Assembly: GCF_946479685.1 (NCBI RefSeq)
Contig: NZ_CAMLGS010000002.1
Location: forward strand, 1-64,000
DNA: 64,000 nt
Direction of reading: 5' to 3'
From: an uncultured Methylotenera sp.
GTDB taxonomy: Bacteria > Pseudomonadota > Gammaproteobacteria > Burkholderiales > Methylophilaceae
Below, piece by piece: positions 10,155 to 16,836 of this stretch. Within the stretch, counting starts at the first letter, position 1, and every line of letters begins with the position of its first letter. The notes under the pieces are model-generated. The model saw nothing but the letters and a program-made list of their open reading frames with translations, ran no database searches and was not told the DNA's origin. The position numbers and the translations under genes were made by a program.

Positions 10155-10529
10155 GTGAAATTTAATCATTCACTAGTTTCTTTAGTTCTTTTGCTAGTTG
10201 CTTCTACATCTGCTCGTTCGGAGAGTGCCGAGAAATGTGACTATTCTGGCAATCAAGCACAAATGAATGCATGTGCCATACAAGATTTTCAGCTAGCAGA
10301 CAAACAACTAAATTCAACCTACAAACAAAAAATGCTCTCTTTATCAAAAGCTGATAAAACAAAACTAAGAACTGAACAACGCGCATGGCTAAAAGAACAA
10401 AAACCAAAATGTCAGAAAGCTGCAAACGATGAAGCTGAGGGTGGTTCAATATGGCCGTTAGAGTTTTACTCTTGTATGCAAACTTCCACTATAGCTCGCA
10501 ATGAAGAGCTAAAAAACTGGGGTAAATAA
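10155..10529 (+). CDS. LprI/DUF1311-family secreted protein (cassette 1)
   Basis: 124-residue exported protein of the lysozyme-inhibitor LprI (DUF1311) family. It starts with GTG and has a signal peptide (about 1–22, ending near STSARSES). The mature part shows the family pattern: Cys near CDYSGNQAQMNACA, a helical stretch with LNSTYKQKM, the RTEQRAWLKEQKPKC motif, and a late Cys in FYSCMQ, giving four cysteines likely to form two disulfides. Characterised relatives inhibit lysozyme, but many members have unknown roles, so the function here is tentative. It sits just downstream of a degenerate attC-like site and 16 bp upstream of a clear one, so it is the first gene of the cassette array. Confidence 0.82.
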   Translation: MKFNHSLVSLVLLLVASTSARSESAEKCDYSGNQAQMNACAIQDFQLADKQLNSTYKQKMLSLSKADKTKLRTEQRAWLKEQKPKCQKAANDEAEGGSIWPLEFYSCMQTSTIARNEELKNWGK

Positions 10530-10545
10530 TGCCATCATTAAACCT

Positions 10546-10605
10546 ACCTAACCCATCATTCAAGCGGGACACGCTAAAGCGTGCCCCTTAATTAAAACGT
10601 TAGCG
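10546..10605 (+). repeat. attC site 1
   Basis: Left core ACCTAAC, right end GTTAGCG (last bases depart from GTTRRRY). The central stem is CACGC-TAAA-GCGTG inside GGG/CCC with one unpaired A. Almost identical to site 2 across the whole length. Confidence 0.85.
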
Positions 10606-10614
10606 GCTTCAAGC

Positions 10615-10905
10615 ATGACAGATATTGCCAAACCACTATTTTTGACAATTGTTATTGGCATACCCGTGTCCGTGATTGCTGCTATGGTTTTTATGTATAC
10701 AACCTTCGCGTCTGGACACTTGGCCATAAGCGGTATTTTCATTTTCCCTTTTTTATATGCGTGGTCTGTCGCTCGCTCTGTACTGAGCATAGATTTGAGC
10801 TGGCTGGCTATACTAGTTGGCGCAACAGCGCAGCTCTTTGCCTGCTTTTGCTTTATGTTGCTCATGCAAACTATCTACCGAAGATTTTTTCGTCATGCAC
10901 GCTAA
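10615..10905 (+). CDS. Small membrane protein of unknown function (cassette 2)
   Basis: 96-residue protein starting ATG ten bases after attC site 1. It has two or three hydrophobic helices (about 8–30, 36–55 and 58–85) and a basic C-terminal tail YRRFFRHAR, which suggests an inner-membrane protein with the tail in the cytoplasm. I recognise no family. Its TAA stop lies inside the left end of attC site 2, the arrangement expected of an integron cassette. No promoter is evident in front of it, so expression probably depends on read-through along the array. Confidence 0.72.
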   Translation: MTDIAKPLFLTIVIGIPVSVIAAMVFMYTTFASGHLAISGIFIFPFLYAWSVARSVLSIDLSWLAILVGATAQLFACFCFMLLMQTIYRRFFRHAR

Positions 10906-10959
10906 CCCATCATTCAAGCGGGACACGCTAAAGCGTGCCCCTTAATTCAAACGTTAGGC
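10900..10959 (+). repeat. attC site 2
   Basis: Left end CGCTAAC, right end GTTAGGC (perfect GTTRRRY). Central stem CACGC-TAAA-GCGTG with the bulged A between it and the GGG/CCC pair. It contains the stop codon of the upstream gene. Confidence 0.9.
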
Positions 10960-10964
10960 ACAGC

Positions 10965-11189
10965 ATGACAACGGCACATGAAATTTATGTTGCGCTCCTT
11001 GGCGAAGGCACAGAAGTTTGGCGCCCTGTTGAGGCTAAGTCTATCGGAAACAATGTTTTTCTTCTTCAAGGCAAAATCCCAAGTGGTGAGTCTTGGCAAT
11101 TTACCCCAGGCACACAAGTTCGCTGCAAAGAGTATATCTTTGCTGGCGGTGAGCATGGGTTGGTCGCTGTGGAGGCAATCTATGCCTAA
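10965..11189 (+). CDS. Small soluble protein of unknown function (cassette 3)
   Basis: 74-residue protein from the ATG at 10965, six bases after the GTTAGGC end of attC site 2; the open frame begins inside the attC site, but that part cannot be native coding. The sequence (EVWRPVEAKSIGNN, TPGTQVRCKEY) suggests a small all-beta fold without membrane segments or signal peptide. Similar short proteins with a V-W-R-P-V motif exist in many bacteria without a defined role; I do not assign a function. The TAA stop overlaps the left core of attC site 3. Confidence 0.72.
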   Translation: MTTAHEIYVALLGEGTEVWRPVEAKSIGNNVFLLQGKIPSGESWQFTPGTQVRCKEYIFAGGEHGLVAVEAIYA

Positions 11190-11243
11190 CCCCACAGTCA
11201 AGCGGGACGCGCTAAAGCGCGCCCCTTACTTTAGACGTTAGGC
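11184..11243 (+). repeat. attC site 3
   Basis: Perfect ends GCCTAAC and GTTAGGC. Central stem CGCGC-TAAA-GCGCG: relative to sites 1 and 2 the A:T pair is replaced by G:C on both arms, a compensatory change that shows the fold is maintained. Confidence 0.92.
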
Positions 11244-11248
11244 ATTTG

Positions 11249-11422
11249 ATGGAAATAGAGACCTTAGTTTCTGTAATTGGTGAAACCTTGGCATATGTTA
11301 TTGGCAAAGCTACGGGACGCACTTTTCATCTAGATCCGAAGAAGGCTCAAAAAATTGGTGAGTATTTTGTATTGGGGCTATTTGCCATAGTCGCTATAAC
11401 AATTACCTTTGTTTTCTCTTAG
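11249..11422 (+). CDS. 57-residue single-helix membrane protein (cassette 4)
   Basis: Short open frame starting ATG six bases after attC site 3 and ending TAG. The N-terminal half is amphipathic (starts MEIETLVSVIGETLAYVIGK), the middle is basic around DPKKAQK, and a single hydrophobic helix (about 38–56, YFVLGLFAIVAITITFVF) ends the protein. It fills the position of the cassette gene between attC sites 3 and 4, which would otherwise be empty. No family is recognised. About 100 bases of non-coding sequence separate its stop from the next site, longer than for the other cassettes. Confidence 0.6.
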   Translation: MEIETLVSVIGETLAYVIGKATGRTFHLDPKKAQKIGEYFVLGLFAIVAITITFVFS

Positions 11423-11521
11423 CGAGATTTGCTACCCCAGAGTGCGTGAGGTAGTTTACCTTTGTTTACAATGTTTCTCTGTTGCCAGTATTTTCCATGC
11501 TTAAGGTTTGTTGTATCCTTT

Positions 11522-11580
11522 GCCCTAACCCATCATTCAAGCGGGATGCCTAACGGCACCCCTTAATTCAAACGTTAGGC
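11522..11580 (+). repeat. attC site 4
   Basis: Left end CCCTAAC, right end GTTAGGC. The central stem is different but still paired (TGCC-TAAC-GGCA), again with a bulged A between GGG/CCC and the inner stem. Confidence 0.9.
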
Positions 11581-11584
11581 CAAA

Positions 11585-11968
11585 ATGCAGAAATTACTCT
11601 TAGCCCCCAAACCCCTTATAGCAATTTGCGCTGTTCTAATATTATTTAGTTTTTATGTCATAGCTATTAACTTTAAAGTTGTCGCTACTTTTCGATTGTT
11701 ATTAACTGTTCTTCTGCTCTATAAAGTTCTTACTGGTTCTAAAGTCGTATCATATATTCTTTCTGTGCTCCTTTTATTAGCAGGCTTATTTGCTTTATAT
11801 TTGTTGTATTTTCTTTTTACTACGCTTGGCTTCCAAGACTTTTCTCAACTAACTTATGGTAAATATTTCACTTACGGCCTTGGCAGTACTTTTTGTCTTA
11901 GTAGTTTCATTTACATCCTTTTTTCACCAAGTATCAAAGGTTTTTATGCCACCAAGCACTCAGCCTAA
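11585..11968 (+). CDS. Multi-helix membrane protein of unknown function (cassette 5)
   Basis: 127-residue hydrophobic protein with about four transmembrane helices (roughly 8–30, 33–50, 55–80 and 95–115). It starts four bases after the end of attC site 4 and its TAA stop lies in the left core of attC site 5. No conserved charged or catalytic residues stand out and I recognise no family. Composition is AT-rich compared with acsA and the right-hand flank, as is common in cassette genes. Confidence 0.72.
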   Translation: MQKLLLAPKPLIAICAVLILFSFYVIAINFKVVATFRLLLTVLLLYKVLTGSKVVSYILSVLLLLAGLFALYLLYFLFTTLGFQDFSQLTYGKYFTYGLGSTFCLSSFIYILFSPSIKGFYATKHSA

Positions 11969-12022
11969 CCCGTCATTCAAGCGGGACACGCTAAAGCAGG
12001 TCCCTTAATTCAAACGTTGGAA
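11963..12022 (+). repeat. attC site 5
   Basis: Left end GCCTAAC, right end GTTGGAA (departs from the consensus in the last bases). The right arm of the stem is altered to GCAGGTCCC, which can still pair as GGGAC/GTCCC, so the outer fold is kept but the inner stem is weakened. This site may be partly inactive. Confidence 0.78.
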
Positions 12023-12028
12023 GTTTTC

Positions 12029-12490
12029 ATGATTTTGCGTTATACATTGCTTATAATCATATTTGTTTTTGTTGTTCCCACCGCCCACGCGGAAGAAAAT
12101 GAAGCAGAGGCTCGTTGGGACAAATGTGAAGCTAATGTTTTTGCCCCACAAGAGGAAGTCGGTGTTGCTGGCGGTGCGGCAGCAGTACTCGTCGAGTGCG
12201 GAGAAAGACCAGTTGTAAAAACTACAAAAGGGTATCGTCTGTTATTATCTGATTGCAACTGGTTATACAATCAAGCATTTCATGAATGCAAAGAACCAAT
12301 AAGTAAAGATTCCTGCAAAACAAACGATGACATGGACATGTTCTCAATGTCGTCTTGGCGTGGCATGTTTGATATTTCTAATAAGGTATTTAATAAGCAA
12401 GAATTCATTAAACTTTGCAGACAAACCTGTTTATCAAAAATCACTACTCCTGACAGAGCAACATTTGGAAAAATGATTTGCGGTGAATAA
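12029..12490 (+). CDS. Secreted cysteine-rich protein of unknown function (cassette 6)
   Basis: 153 residues from the ATG at 12029; an in-frame TTG at 12017 falls inside attC site 5 and is unlikely. A clear signal peptide (about 1–20) ends at PTAHA-EE. The mature protein has eight or more cysteines (ARWDKCEANV, LVECGER, LLSDCNW, FHECKE, DSCKTND, KLCRQTC, MICGE), implying several disulfide bonds in the periplasm or outside. I recognise no family. The degenerate attC site 6 begins about 10 bases after its stop. Confidence 0.75.
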   Translation: MILRYTLLIIIFVFVVPTAHAEENEAEARWDKCEANVFAPQEEVGVAGGAAAVLVECGERPVVKTTKGYRLLLSDCNWLYNQAFHECKEPISKDSCKTNDDMDMFSMSSWRGMFDISNKVFNKQEFIKLCRQTCLSKITTPDRATFGKMICGE

Positions 12491-12499
12491 TAACGCTAT

Positions 12500-12550
12500 G
12501 CCCAACCCATCATTCAAGCGAGACGCCTAACAGCGCCCCAACTATTAGCC
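12500..12550 (+). repeat. Degenerate attC site 6
   Basis: The left half (GCCCAAC then CCATCATTCAAGCG) matches the other sites, but the right half has decayed: it ends ATTAGCC instead of GTTRRRY and lacks the usual CCTTAATTCAAACG segment. Probably no longer recombination-competent. Confidence 0.65.
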
Positions 12551-12596
12551 ATCAATGTCTGATCTGCCAAATCACCACTAAAAATAGGAGTAAAAA

Positions 12597-12992
12597 TTGG
12601 ACTCACAGAATACAACACCAAAATTAGCACATCCTGGAAAGCGATTTGTAGGTCAATTTTTTGATGGTTTAATTGCTTACCTTTTATGGATTTTCGCTTT
12701 TTATCTATTGCGCAACATCATTGGCCATAACGTTTCACTTTTTATCGCTAGTATTACCGGCCTCGCTTATTTTCTGTTTTCTGATGCGCTAGCCAATGGC
12801 CAAAGCATCGGGAAAAAACTTTTAGATATTAAAGTGATTGATAAAGAAACAATGCAGCCATGCTCATTAGCGCAGTCATTTCTAAGAAACATTACTTTTC
12901 CACTAGGTATTTTTGATTGGATTTTTATCTTTTTTGGATCGCATCGCAGGCTAGGTGATTTTATAGCGTCTACTATCGTGGTTAAAATATAA
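12597..12992 (+). CDS. RDD-family membrane protein (cassette 7)
   Basis: 131-residue inner-membrane protein of the RDD family, named for conserved Arg-Asp-Asp residues; here the motif begins KRFVGQFFDGLIAY, so the first Asp is replaced by Gly or shifted. Three hydrophobic helices are visible (about 25–45, 48–65 and 95–115), and the family motif GQSIGKKLLDIKVID lies near residue 70. The family is linked to ion transport or antiport in a few cases but mostly has no known role. It starts with TTG at 12597, supported by AGGAG about eight bases upstream. It lies between degenerate attC site 6 and a half attC relic. Confidence 0.82.
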   Translation: MDSQNTTPKLAHPGKRFVGQFFDGLIAYLLWIFAFYLLRNIIGHNVSLFIASITGLAYFLFSDALANGQSIGKKLLDIKVIDKETMQPCSLAQSFLRNITFPLGIFDWIFIFFGSHRRLGDFIASTIVVKI

Positions 12993-13003
12993 TACGCATA
13001 TTG

Positions 13004-13022
13004 CCTAATTCAAACGCTAGCG
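13004..13022 (+). repeat. Half attC relic
   Basis: CCTAATTCAAACGCTAGCG matches the right half of attC site 1 (CTTAATTAAAACGTTAGCG) with few changes; the left half is missing. It sits directly before the next gene, as an attC right end should, and looks like a remnant after deletion. Confidence 0.6.
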
Positions 13023-13024
13023 CC

Positions 13025-13528
13025 ATGAAATTTGCTTATCTTTATCTATTACTACTAAACCCATTAGTAGCACTTGCAGACGATGTTCCTCCTGTTTCTA
13101 TTTTTGGTAAGTATGAAAACAAGCACACCGTTTACACCAACTGCTACGCTACTGAACAAGGTTCCCCATGCGCCTGTGGTAACGGGAAGTTTGCGGATGA
13201 GAGTGGCTATTGCCATAGCGAAGCGATTGATACTCTGCTCATCCAAAGAGATAAAAAAGTGCACAACGCCATCACCGTTGAGCTCGACACCGCAGGCCAA
13301 AATGCATATACATGCAGCTATGATGGGAATGGAAATTGGGAAAAGCACGCAGATAGAGCAGTGGCAAACAGTGATATCAATGATATTGACCAAAATTGCA
13401 GTATCGCTTTAATTTTCAAGAGCAATCTGGCTTACGTTGTGACAAGATCTGACAATGCATGCCGCCAGTTTTGTGGTGCAAGAGCAAGTATGGATGGCAT
13501 GATTTTTAAGAAGGCAACATCCCATTAG
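13025..13528 (+). CDS. Secreted protein of unknown function (last cassette)
   Basis: 167 residues from the ATG at 13025, two bases after the half attC relic; an upstream TTG at 13001 would read through that relic. The signal peptide is about 1–18, ending LVALADD. The mature part contains nine or so cysteines (TNCYATEQGSPCACGNGKF, YCHSEA, YTCSYDGNGNWEKH, DQNCS, NACRQFCGARA), so a disulfide-bonded exported protein is likely. I recognise no family. No attC site follows it, so it probably marks the eroded right end of the array. Confidence 0.72.
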   Translation: MKFAYLYLLLLNPLVALADDVPPVSIFGKYENKHTVYTNCYATEQGSPCACGNGKFADESGYCHSEAIDTLLIQRDKKVHNAITVELDTAGQNAYTCSYDGNGNWEKHADRAVANSDINDIDQNCSIALIFKSNLAYVVTRSDNACRQFCGARASMDGMIFKKATSH

Positions 13529-13656
13529 CTCGAATATCAGGATCTAATCAGCACCCGCTTAGCAATACTCAATCCCCTTCTCGCTATATCAGCTTGTTAT
13601 CTGCTGCGTTACAATAAGTCACACTCGTTTATAGTCGGCAATCACACGGAGCAGCA

Positions 13657-14208
13657 ATGGGTCAGCAATTTAACGCGTTATCTGAAAAGCATATTCAATT
13701 TATTGCCGAGCAAAAGATTTTCTTTGTGGGCACAGCCTATGCTGATAGCCGCGTTAATGTTTCGCCCAAGGGGATGGACTCATTACGGGTAATCAGTGAC
13801 ACCCGCGTGGCGTGGTTAAATGTGACGGGTAGCGGCAATGAAACTGCGGCGCATGTGCAGCAAGACCCGCGCATGACAATTATGTTTTGTGCGTTTGATG
13901 GCTCGCCATTGATTTTACGGTTATATGGCACGGCTAAGGTTTACCACACTGGCGATGCCGAGTGGAATACGCTCTACCCTTTATTCTCACCCCTACCCGG
14001 TGCACGCCAGATTTTTGAGATGACGCTTGATCTTGTACAGAGCTCTTGTGGCATGGCTGTGCCTTATTTGTCATATGATGGCGAAAGAGAACAGCTTTCA
14101 GATTGGGCAACCAAGAAAGGCGATACTGGTATCAAACAGTATTGGGAAGATAAAAACCAATGGAGTATTGATGGCGTACCTACGCATATTGTGGCCAAAA
14201 GCAGCTAA
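13657..14208 (+). CDS. Pyridoxamine 5'-phosphate oxidase-fold flavoprotein
   Basis: 183-residue protein of the pyridoxamine 5'-phosphate oxidase-like split-barrel family, predicted to bind FMN or a related flavin. Visible family features are FFVGTAYADSRVNVSPKGMD (about 23–42), TRVAWLNVTGSGNETAAHV, RMTIMFCAFDG and LRLYGTAKVY. Proteins of this subgroup are often called general stress or antioxidant proteins; the substrate is unknown. It is not flanked by attC sites and looks like ordinary chromosome to the right of the cassette array. The start ATG is preceded by GGAG at a suitable distance. Confidence 0.85.
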   Translation: MGQQFNALSEKHIQFIAEQKIFFVGTAYADSRVNVSPKGMDSLRVISDTRVAWLNVTGSGNETAAHVQQDPRMTIMFCAFDGSPLILRLYGTAKVYHTGDAEWNTLYPLFSPLPGARQIFEMTLDLVQSSCGMAVPYLSYDGEREQLSDWATKKGDTGIKQYWEDKNQWSIDGVPTHIVAKSS

Positions 14209-14279
14209 TCTCTATCTGCAGCGGTAAACTGTGAATCACGGCGCTAAATTCTAATCATTTCTATCATTTAAGCATTAAA

Positions 14280-14930
14280 ATGCGCTATCAAGGAAAAATC
14301 ACAGACTGGAAAGATGACTTAGGCTATGGTTTTGTAATTCCTAATGGCGATGGCGCACTAAATACTAGTGGCAAACGGGCGTTTGTACATATTAAGAATT
14401 TTTCTAAGCCATCATCGCGCCCTATTAATGGTGATTTCATTACTTACGAGCTGGATACCGACAAAAATCAACGTCTTTTTGCAAAAAATATTGCATTTGC
14501 AAACCGTAAGAAAACACAAAATACACCTCGCAAAAACAATAGCTTAGGCGTTAAATTTTCCATCATTTTTTGTGCATTTTTAGCCCTCTCGGTACTGGGA
14601 GGCAAGCTGCCATTGGTAGTGCTAGAGATATACTGCGTGCTAAGCGCACTTACCTTTACTAATTACGCCTTAGATAAATCAGCCGCACAAAAAGGGCGCT
14701 GGAGAACCACAGAAAGCCAATTACATTTATTGAGTTTAATTGGCGGCTGGCCTGGTGCTGTACTTGCACAAAAGGTATTGCGCCACAAATCAGTCAAAAA
14801 AGAATTTCAATCTGTGTTTTATGCCACCATCATCATTAACTGTGCCGCTCTCGCTTGGCTAATCAGCTCGCAAAGCGGTGCTGAGTTCATGAATGCCATC
14901 GCAAGCATAGCGAACTCTGCAGGGTATTGA
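14280..14930 (+). CDS. Cold-shock domain / DUF1294 membrane protein
   Basis: 216-residue fusion. Residues 1–80 form a cold-shock (OB-fold) domain: GKITDWKDDLGYGFVIP corresponds to the RNP1-type GYGFI region and RAFVHIKNF to RNP2. Residues about 92–110 are hydrophobic; residues 110–210 carry a DUF1294 domain with the typical NYALDKSAAQKGRWRTTE and LSLIGGWPGAVLAQ motifs and further membrane helices. The protein should tether a nucleic-acid-binding domain to the inner membrane. This combination is widespread in proteobacteria without a proven function. Confidence 0.85.
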   Translation: MRYQGKITDWKDDLGYGFVIPNGDGALNTSGKRAFVHIKNFSKPSSRPINGDFITYELDTDKNQRLFAKNIAFANRKKTQNTPRKNNSLGVKFSIIFCAFLALSVLGGKLPLVVLEIYCVLSALTFTNYALDKSAAQKGRWRTTESQLHLLSLIGGWPGAVLAQKVLRHKSVKKEFQSVFYATIIINCAALAWLISSQSGAEFMNAIASIANSAGY

Positions 14931-14990
14931 GTGCCTTATAATCGTTTTAGACTTAGTCACGCTTTACATTAAAGTTAGGTAAACATCACA

Positions 14991-15320
14991 ATGAATTGGC
15001 TTTATTTAGCAATCGCAATCTTTTCAGAGGTTATCGCCACCTCTGCCCTCAAAGCGGCAGAAGGTTTTACACAATTAGTGCCCTCTGTAGTAGTCGTCAT
15101 AGGCTACGCTGCTGCGTTTTATTTTCTATCGCTCACACTGCGTACAATCCCAATTGGCATCGCATATGCTGCATGGTCAGGCATTGGTATTGTGCTGGTT
15201 TCACTCATCGGCTGGTTGGTTTATCGCCAGCCGCTTGATACAGCTGCACTCATTGGCATCAGCCTGATTATTGCCGGCGTTGTGATACTTAACTTTTTTT
15301 CTAAATCTACGGTACATTAG
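14991..15320 (+). CDS. Small multidrug resistance (SMR) family transporter
   Basis: 109-residue, four-helix inner-membrane transporter that works as a dimer, exchanging protons for cationic or guanidinium compounds. The essential Glu13 is in IFSEVIATSALKAAEGF, and the family motif YAAWSGIGIVLVSLIGW (about 59–75) is intact, so it belongs to the EmrE-like branch; the choice between quaternary-ammonium and guanidinium export cannot be made here. SMR genes are common integron cassettes, and GTTAGGT occurs just before this one, but no pairing left half was found, so it is not counted in the array. Confidence 0.92.
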   Translation: MNWLYLAIAIFSEVIATSALKAAEGFTQLVPSVVVVIGYAAAFYFLSLTLRTIPIGIAYAAWSGIGIVLVSLIGWLVYRQPLDTAALIGISLIIAGVVILNFFSKSTVH

Positions 15321-15327
15321 GTGTATG

Positions 15328-15350
15328 CCCAGCTAATTGCCTTGGCTGGG
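15328..15350 (+). terminator. Hairpin after the SMR gene
   Basis: CCCAGC / GCTGGG stem of 6 bp with an 11-nt loop, eight bases after the stop. No T-run follows, so it is a weak terminator candidate. Confidence 0.35.
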
Positions 15351-15409
15351 AACTCGCGCATCATTTTGACGTACACTTGTGTAACGTAAACTTGAAGAGG
15401 AAGCATCGT

Positions 15410-15820
15410 ATGCGTAATAGTGTTTGGTACTCCCGTTTTGCTAAAATTGCCGCACATTACTGTGGCCGTCCCCGAGTGTTTTCGATGGCTGTGGCCGTGA
15501 TTCTGATTTGGGTGGTGACTGGCCCTATATTTAACTTTAGCGACACTTGGCAGCTGGTGATTAATACCGGTACCACGATTATCACGTTCTTAATGGTGTT
15601 TCTGATTCAAAACACCCAAAACCGCGATAGGGAGGCTATTCAGCTCAAGCTTGATGAGTTGATTCGAGCAACCAAAGGCGCGCATAACGCACTGTTAGAT
15701 TTAGAAGAGCTGGAAGAAGAAAACCTGGATGCATTTAAGTTGAAGTACCAAGCGCTGGCGACTGCGGCACGCAACGAGTTAATTCATGGTAATAAAGATA
15801 CTGGTACACCTGAGCCGTAA
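15410..15820 (+). CDS. Low-affinity iron permease-like membrane protein
   Basis: 136-residue protein of the low-affinity iron permease (Fet4-like) family. The start is the ATG at 15410, preceded by GAAGAGGAAG; the open frame begins upstream at a TTG without a ribosome site. Two membrane helices are visible (about 24–42 and 52–72). The conserved segment GRPRVFSMAVAVILIWVVTG comes first, followed by TIITFLMVFLIQNTQNRD and QLKLDELIRA, both characteristic of the bacterial family. The C-terminal half is an acidic helical tail. Bacterial members are only half the length of the yeast transporter and their iron role is unproven. Confidence 0.85.
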   Translation: MRNSVWYSRFAKIAAHYCGRPRVFSMAVAVILIWVVTGPIFNFSDTWQLVINTGTTIITFLMVFLIQNTQNRDREAIQLKLDELIRATKGAHNALLDLEELEEENLDAFKLKYQALATAARNELIHGNKDTGTPEP

Positions 15821-15906
15821 AATGCCAATATACAAAGCCCTTAGTCATGAAGCCTGAACCTATAAAACCTGAATCCATGGAATCCGAATCCATAAAACCT
15901 AGAGCC

Positions 15907-16113
15907 ATGAAACAAAGGGCTGTATTGCTAACCGTTGGCCTGCTGGTGTCATTTACCGTATTGGCAGCACCCGCAGCTTGGTACAAATGGAAAAGTAAGC
16001 TCAATGGTGAGGTATGGTGCACACAGACAAGCCCCGGTGATGGTTGGGTGCAAGCGAGTGGACCTTACAAAGATGCACACTGCAAAATTGTAGGAAGCCC
16101 TGGCAAGCAATAA
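15907..16113 (+). CDS. Small exported protein of unknown function
   Basis: 68 residues from the ATG at 15907. This start gives a normal signal peptide (MKQRAVLLTVGLLVSFTVLA); the frame is open from an ATG at 15847 but that would add a Lys/Pro/Glu/Ser-rich leader of 20 residues with an internal repeat (KPES/ESIKP). The mature part has two cysteines (EVWCTQ, DAHCKI) and several tryptophans and is short enough to be a single disulfide-linked domain. No family recognised. It follows the iron-permease-like gene by about 85 bp. Confidence 0.5.
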   Translation: MKQRAVLLTVGLLVSFTVLAAPAAWYKWKSKLNGEVWCTQTSPGDGWVQASGPYKDAHCKIVGSPGKQ

Positions 16114-16238
16114 CTAGAGGCTTACCGTGTATCTAGCACGTATAGCCACAGCCTTGAAGGCTAGCCTCAAAGCCATGTCTATGACGATAATTAGCGCAGC
16201 TTATTCTGTGAGATGCAAAAACAGTGGCAGTGACGAAA

Positions 16239-16721
16239 CTACTCTGCCATACGCCACCAGAATATCAGTTTGGAATGTTTCTTTTTGCTGACGGTAACTA
16301 ATTGTGTTTTAACTACACCGTTATACTCAGCACTCACTTGGTATTTACCCTGCGGTAAGTTTGCTAAAAAATAAGGGCCTTGGGTATCAATATCCAGTAA
16401 GGTATTTTTGCTACTATCAATAATTTGTAGCTTAACTTCGGATAGGTACTCTTCTAAAGCGCCAGATTTTTCTACAAAGACAATTTCCAGTGCGTAATTT
16501 TTGGCATTACCGCGCATAGCAACTGACTCTGCCTTGCCGATACCACCTGTGAGGTAAGTAACATCGCCCTCGGTGACGGGAGTTACTGCACTCATGTCAG
16601 GCTCTGTAGCATCTTCGGGAATCATTTCTTCTGGCACGGTGGTGTAAGCGTATGTACTCATTGAGATTGATACGATCAGCAACGCAATGGCGGCGATTAG
16701 GATATGCTTTAAATAGTTCAT
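16239..16721 (-). CDS. Exported protein with carboxypeptidase-regulatory-like domain
   Basis: 160 residues from the ATG at 16721, which has AAGGAG upstream; the frame is open a little further. The signal peptide is about 1–25, ending STYAYT. After an acidic linker (EEMIPEDATEPD) the C-terminal 100 residues look like a beta-sandwich: VKLQIIDSSKNTLLDIDTQ followed by GPYFLANLPQGKYQVSAEYN and VKTQLVTVSKKK is the pattern of carboxypeptidase-regulatory-like or transthyretin-like domains in periplasmic proteins. No catalytic residues are visible. Function unknown. Confidence 0.65.
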   Translation of the reverse strand: MNYLKHILIAAIALLIVSISMSTYAYTTVPEEMIPEDATEPDMSAVTPVTEGDVTYLTGGIGKAESVAMRGNAKNYALEIVFVEKSGALEEYLSEVKLQIIDSSKNTLLDIDTQGPYFLANLPQGKYQVSAEYNGVVKTQLVTVSKKKHSKLIFWWRMAE

Positions 16722-16836
16722 TGGTATTCTCCTTATTAATATTAAAAGCAATTAGAGCTTACAACAATTTATATCATAGGCACATGCCTTTTAAATGACA
16801 ATCTCCTGCAACAGGATCAATTTGGGATAAGCGCAG

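Larger units (their letters stand above)
10099..13022 (+). mobile_element. Integron-type gene-cassette array without integrase (CALIN)
   Basis: A run of small, same-strand genes separated by near-identical ~60-bp palindromic sites with RYYYAAC-like left ends and GTTRRRY right ends, the definition of integron attC sites. In sites 2, 3 and 5 the stop codon of the preceding gene overlaps the left RYYYAAC-like core, as in true cassettes. Stem sequences covary between copies (CACGC/GCGTG, CGCGC/GCGCG, TGCC/GGCA) while a bulged A is kept. The near-uniform attC sequence resembles sedentary chromosomal integrons rather than mobile ones, whose cassettes have diverse sites. No tyrosine-recombinase gene is found anywhere in the window, so the array is an orphan unless the integrase lies elsewhere. 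Flanks are acsA on the left and a PNPOx-fold gene on the right. Confidence 0.85.

Noticed and set aside
10099..13022. CRISPR array
   Set aside because: The repeats are palindromic, ~60 bp, separated by whole genes of different length, and no cas gene is present.
14974..14980. GTTAGGT just before the SMR transporter gene, a common type of integron cassette
   Set aside because: No second core or inverted arm could be found on either side, so it was not included in the array.
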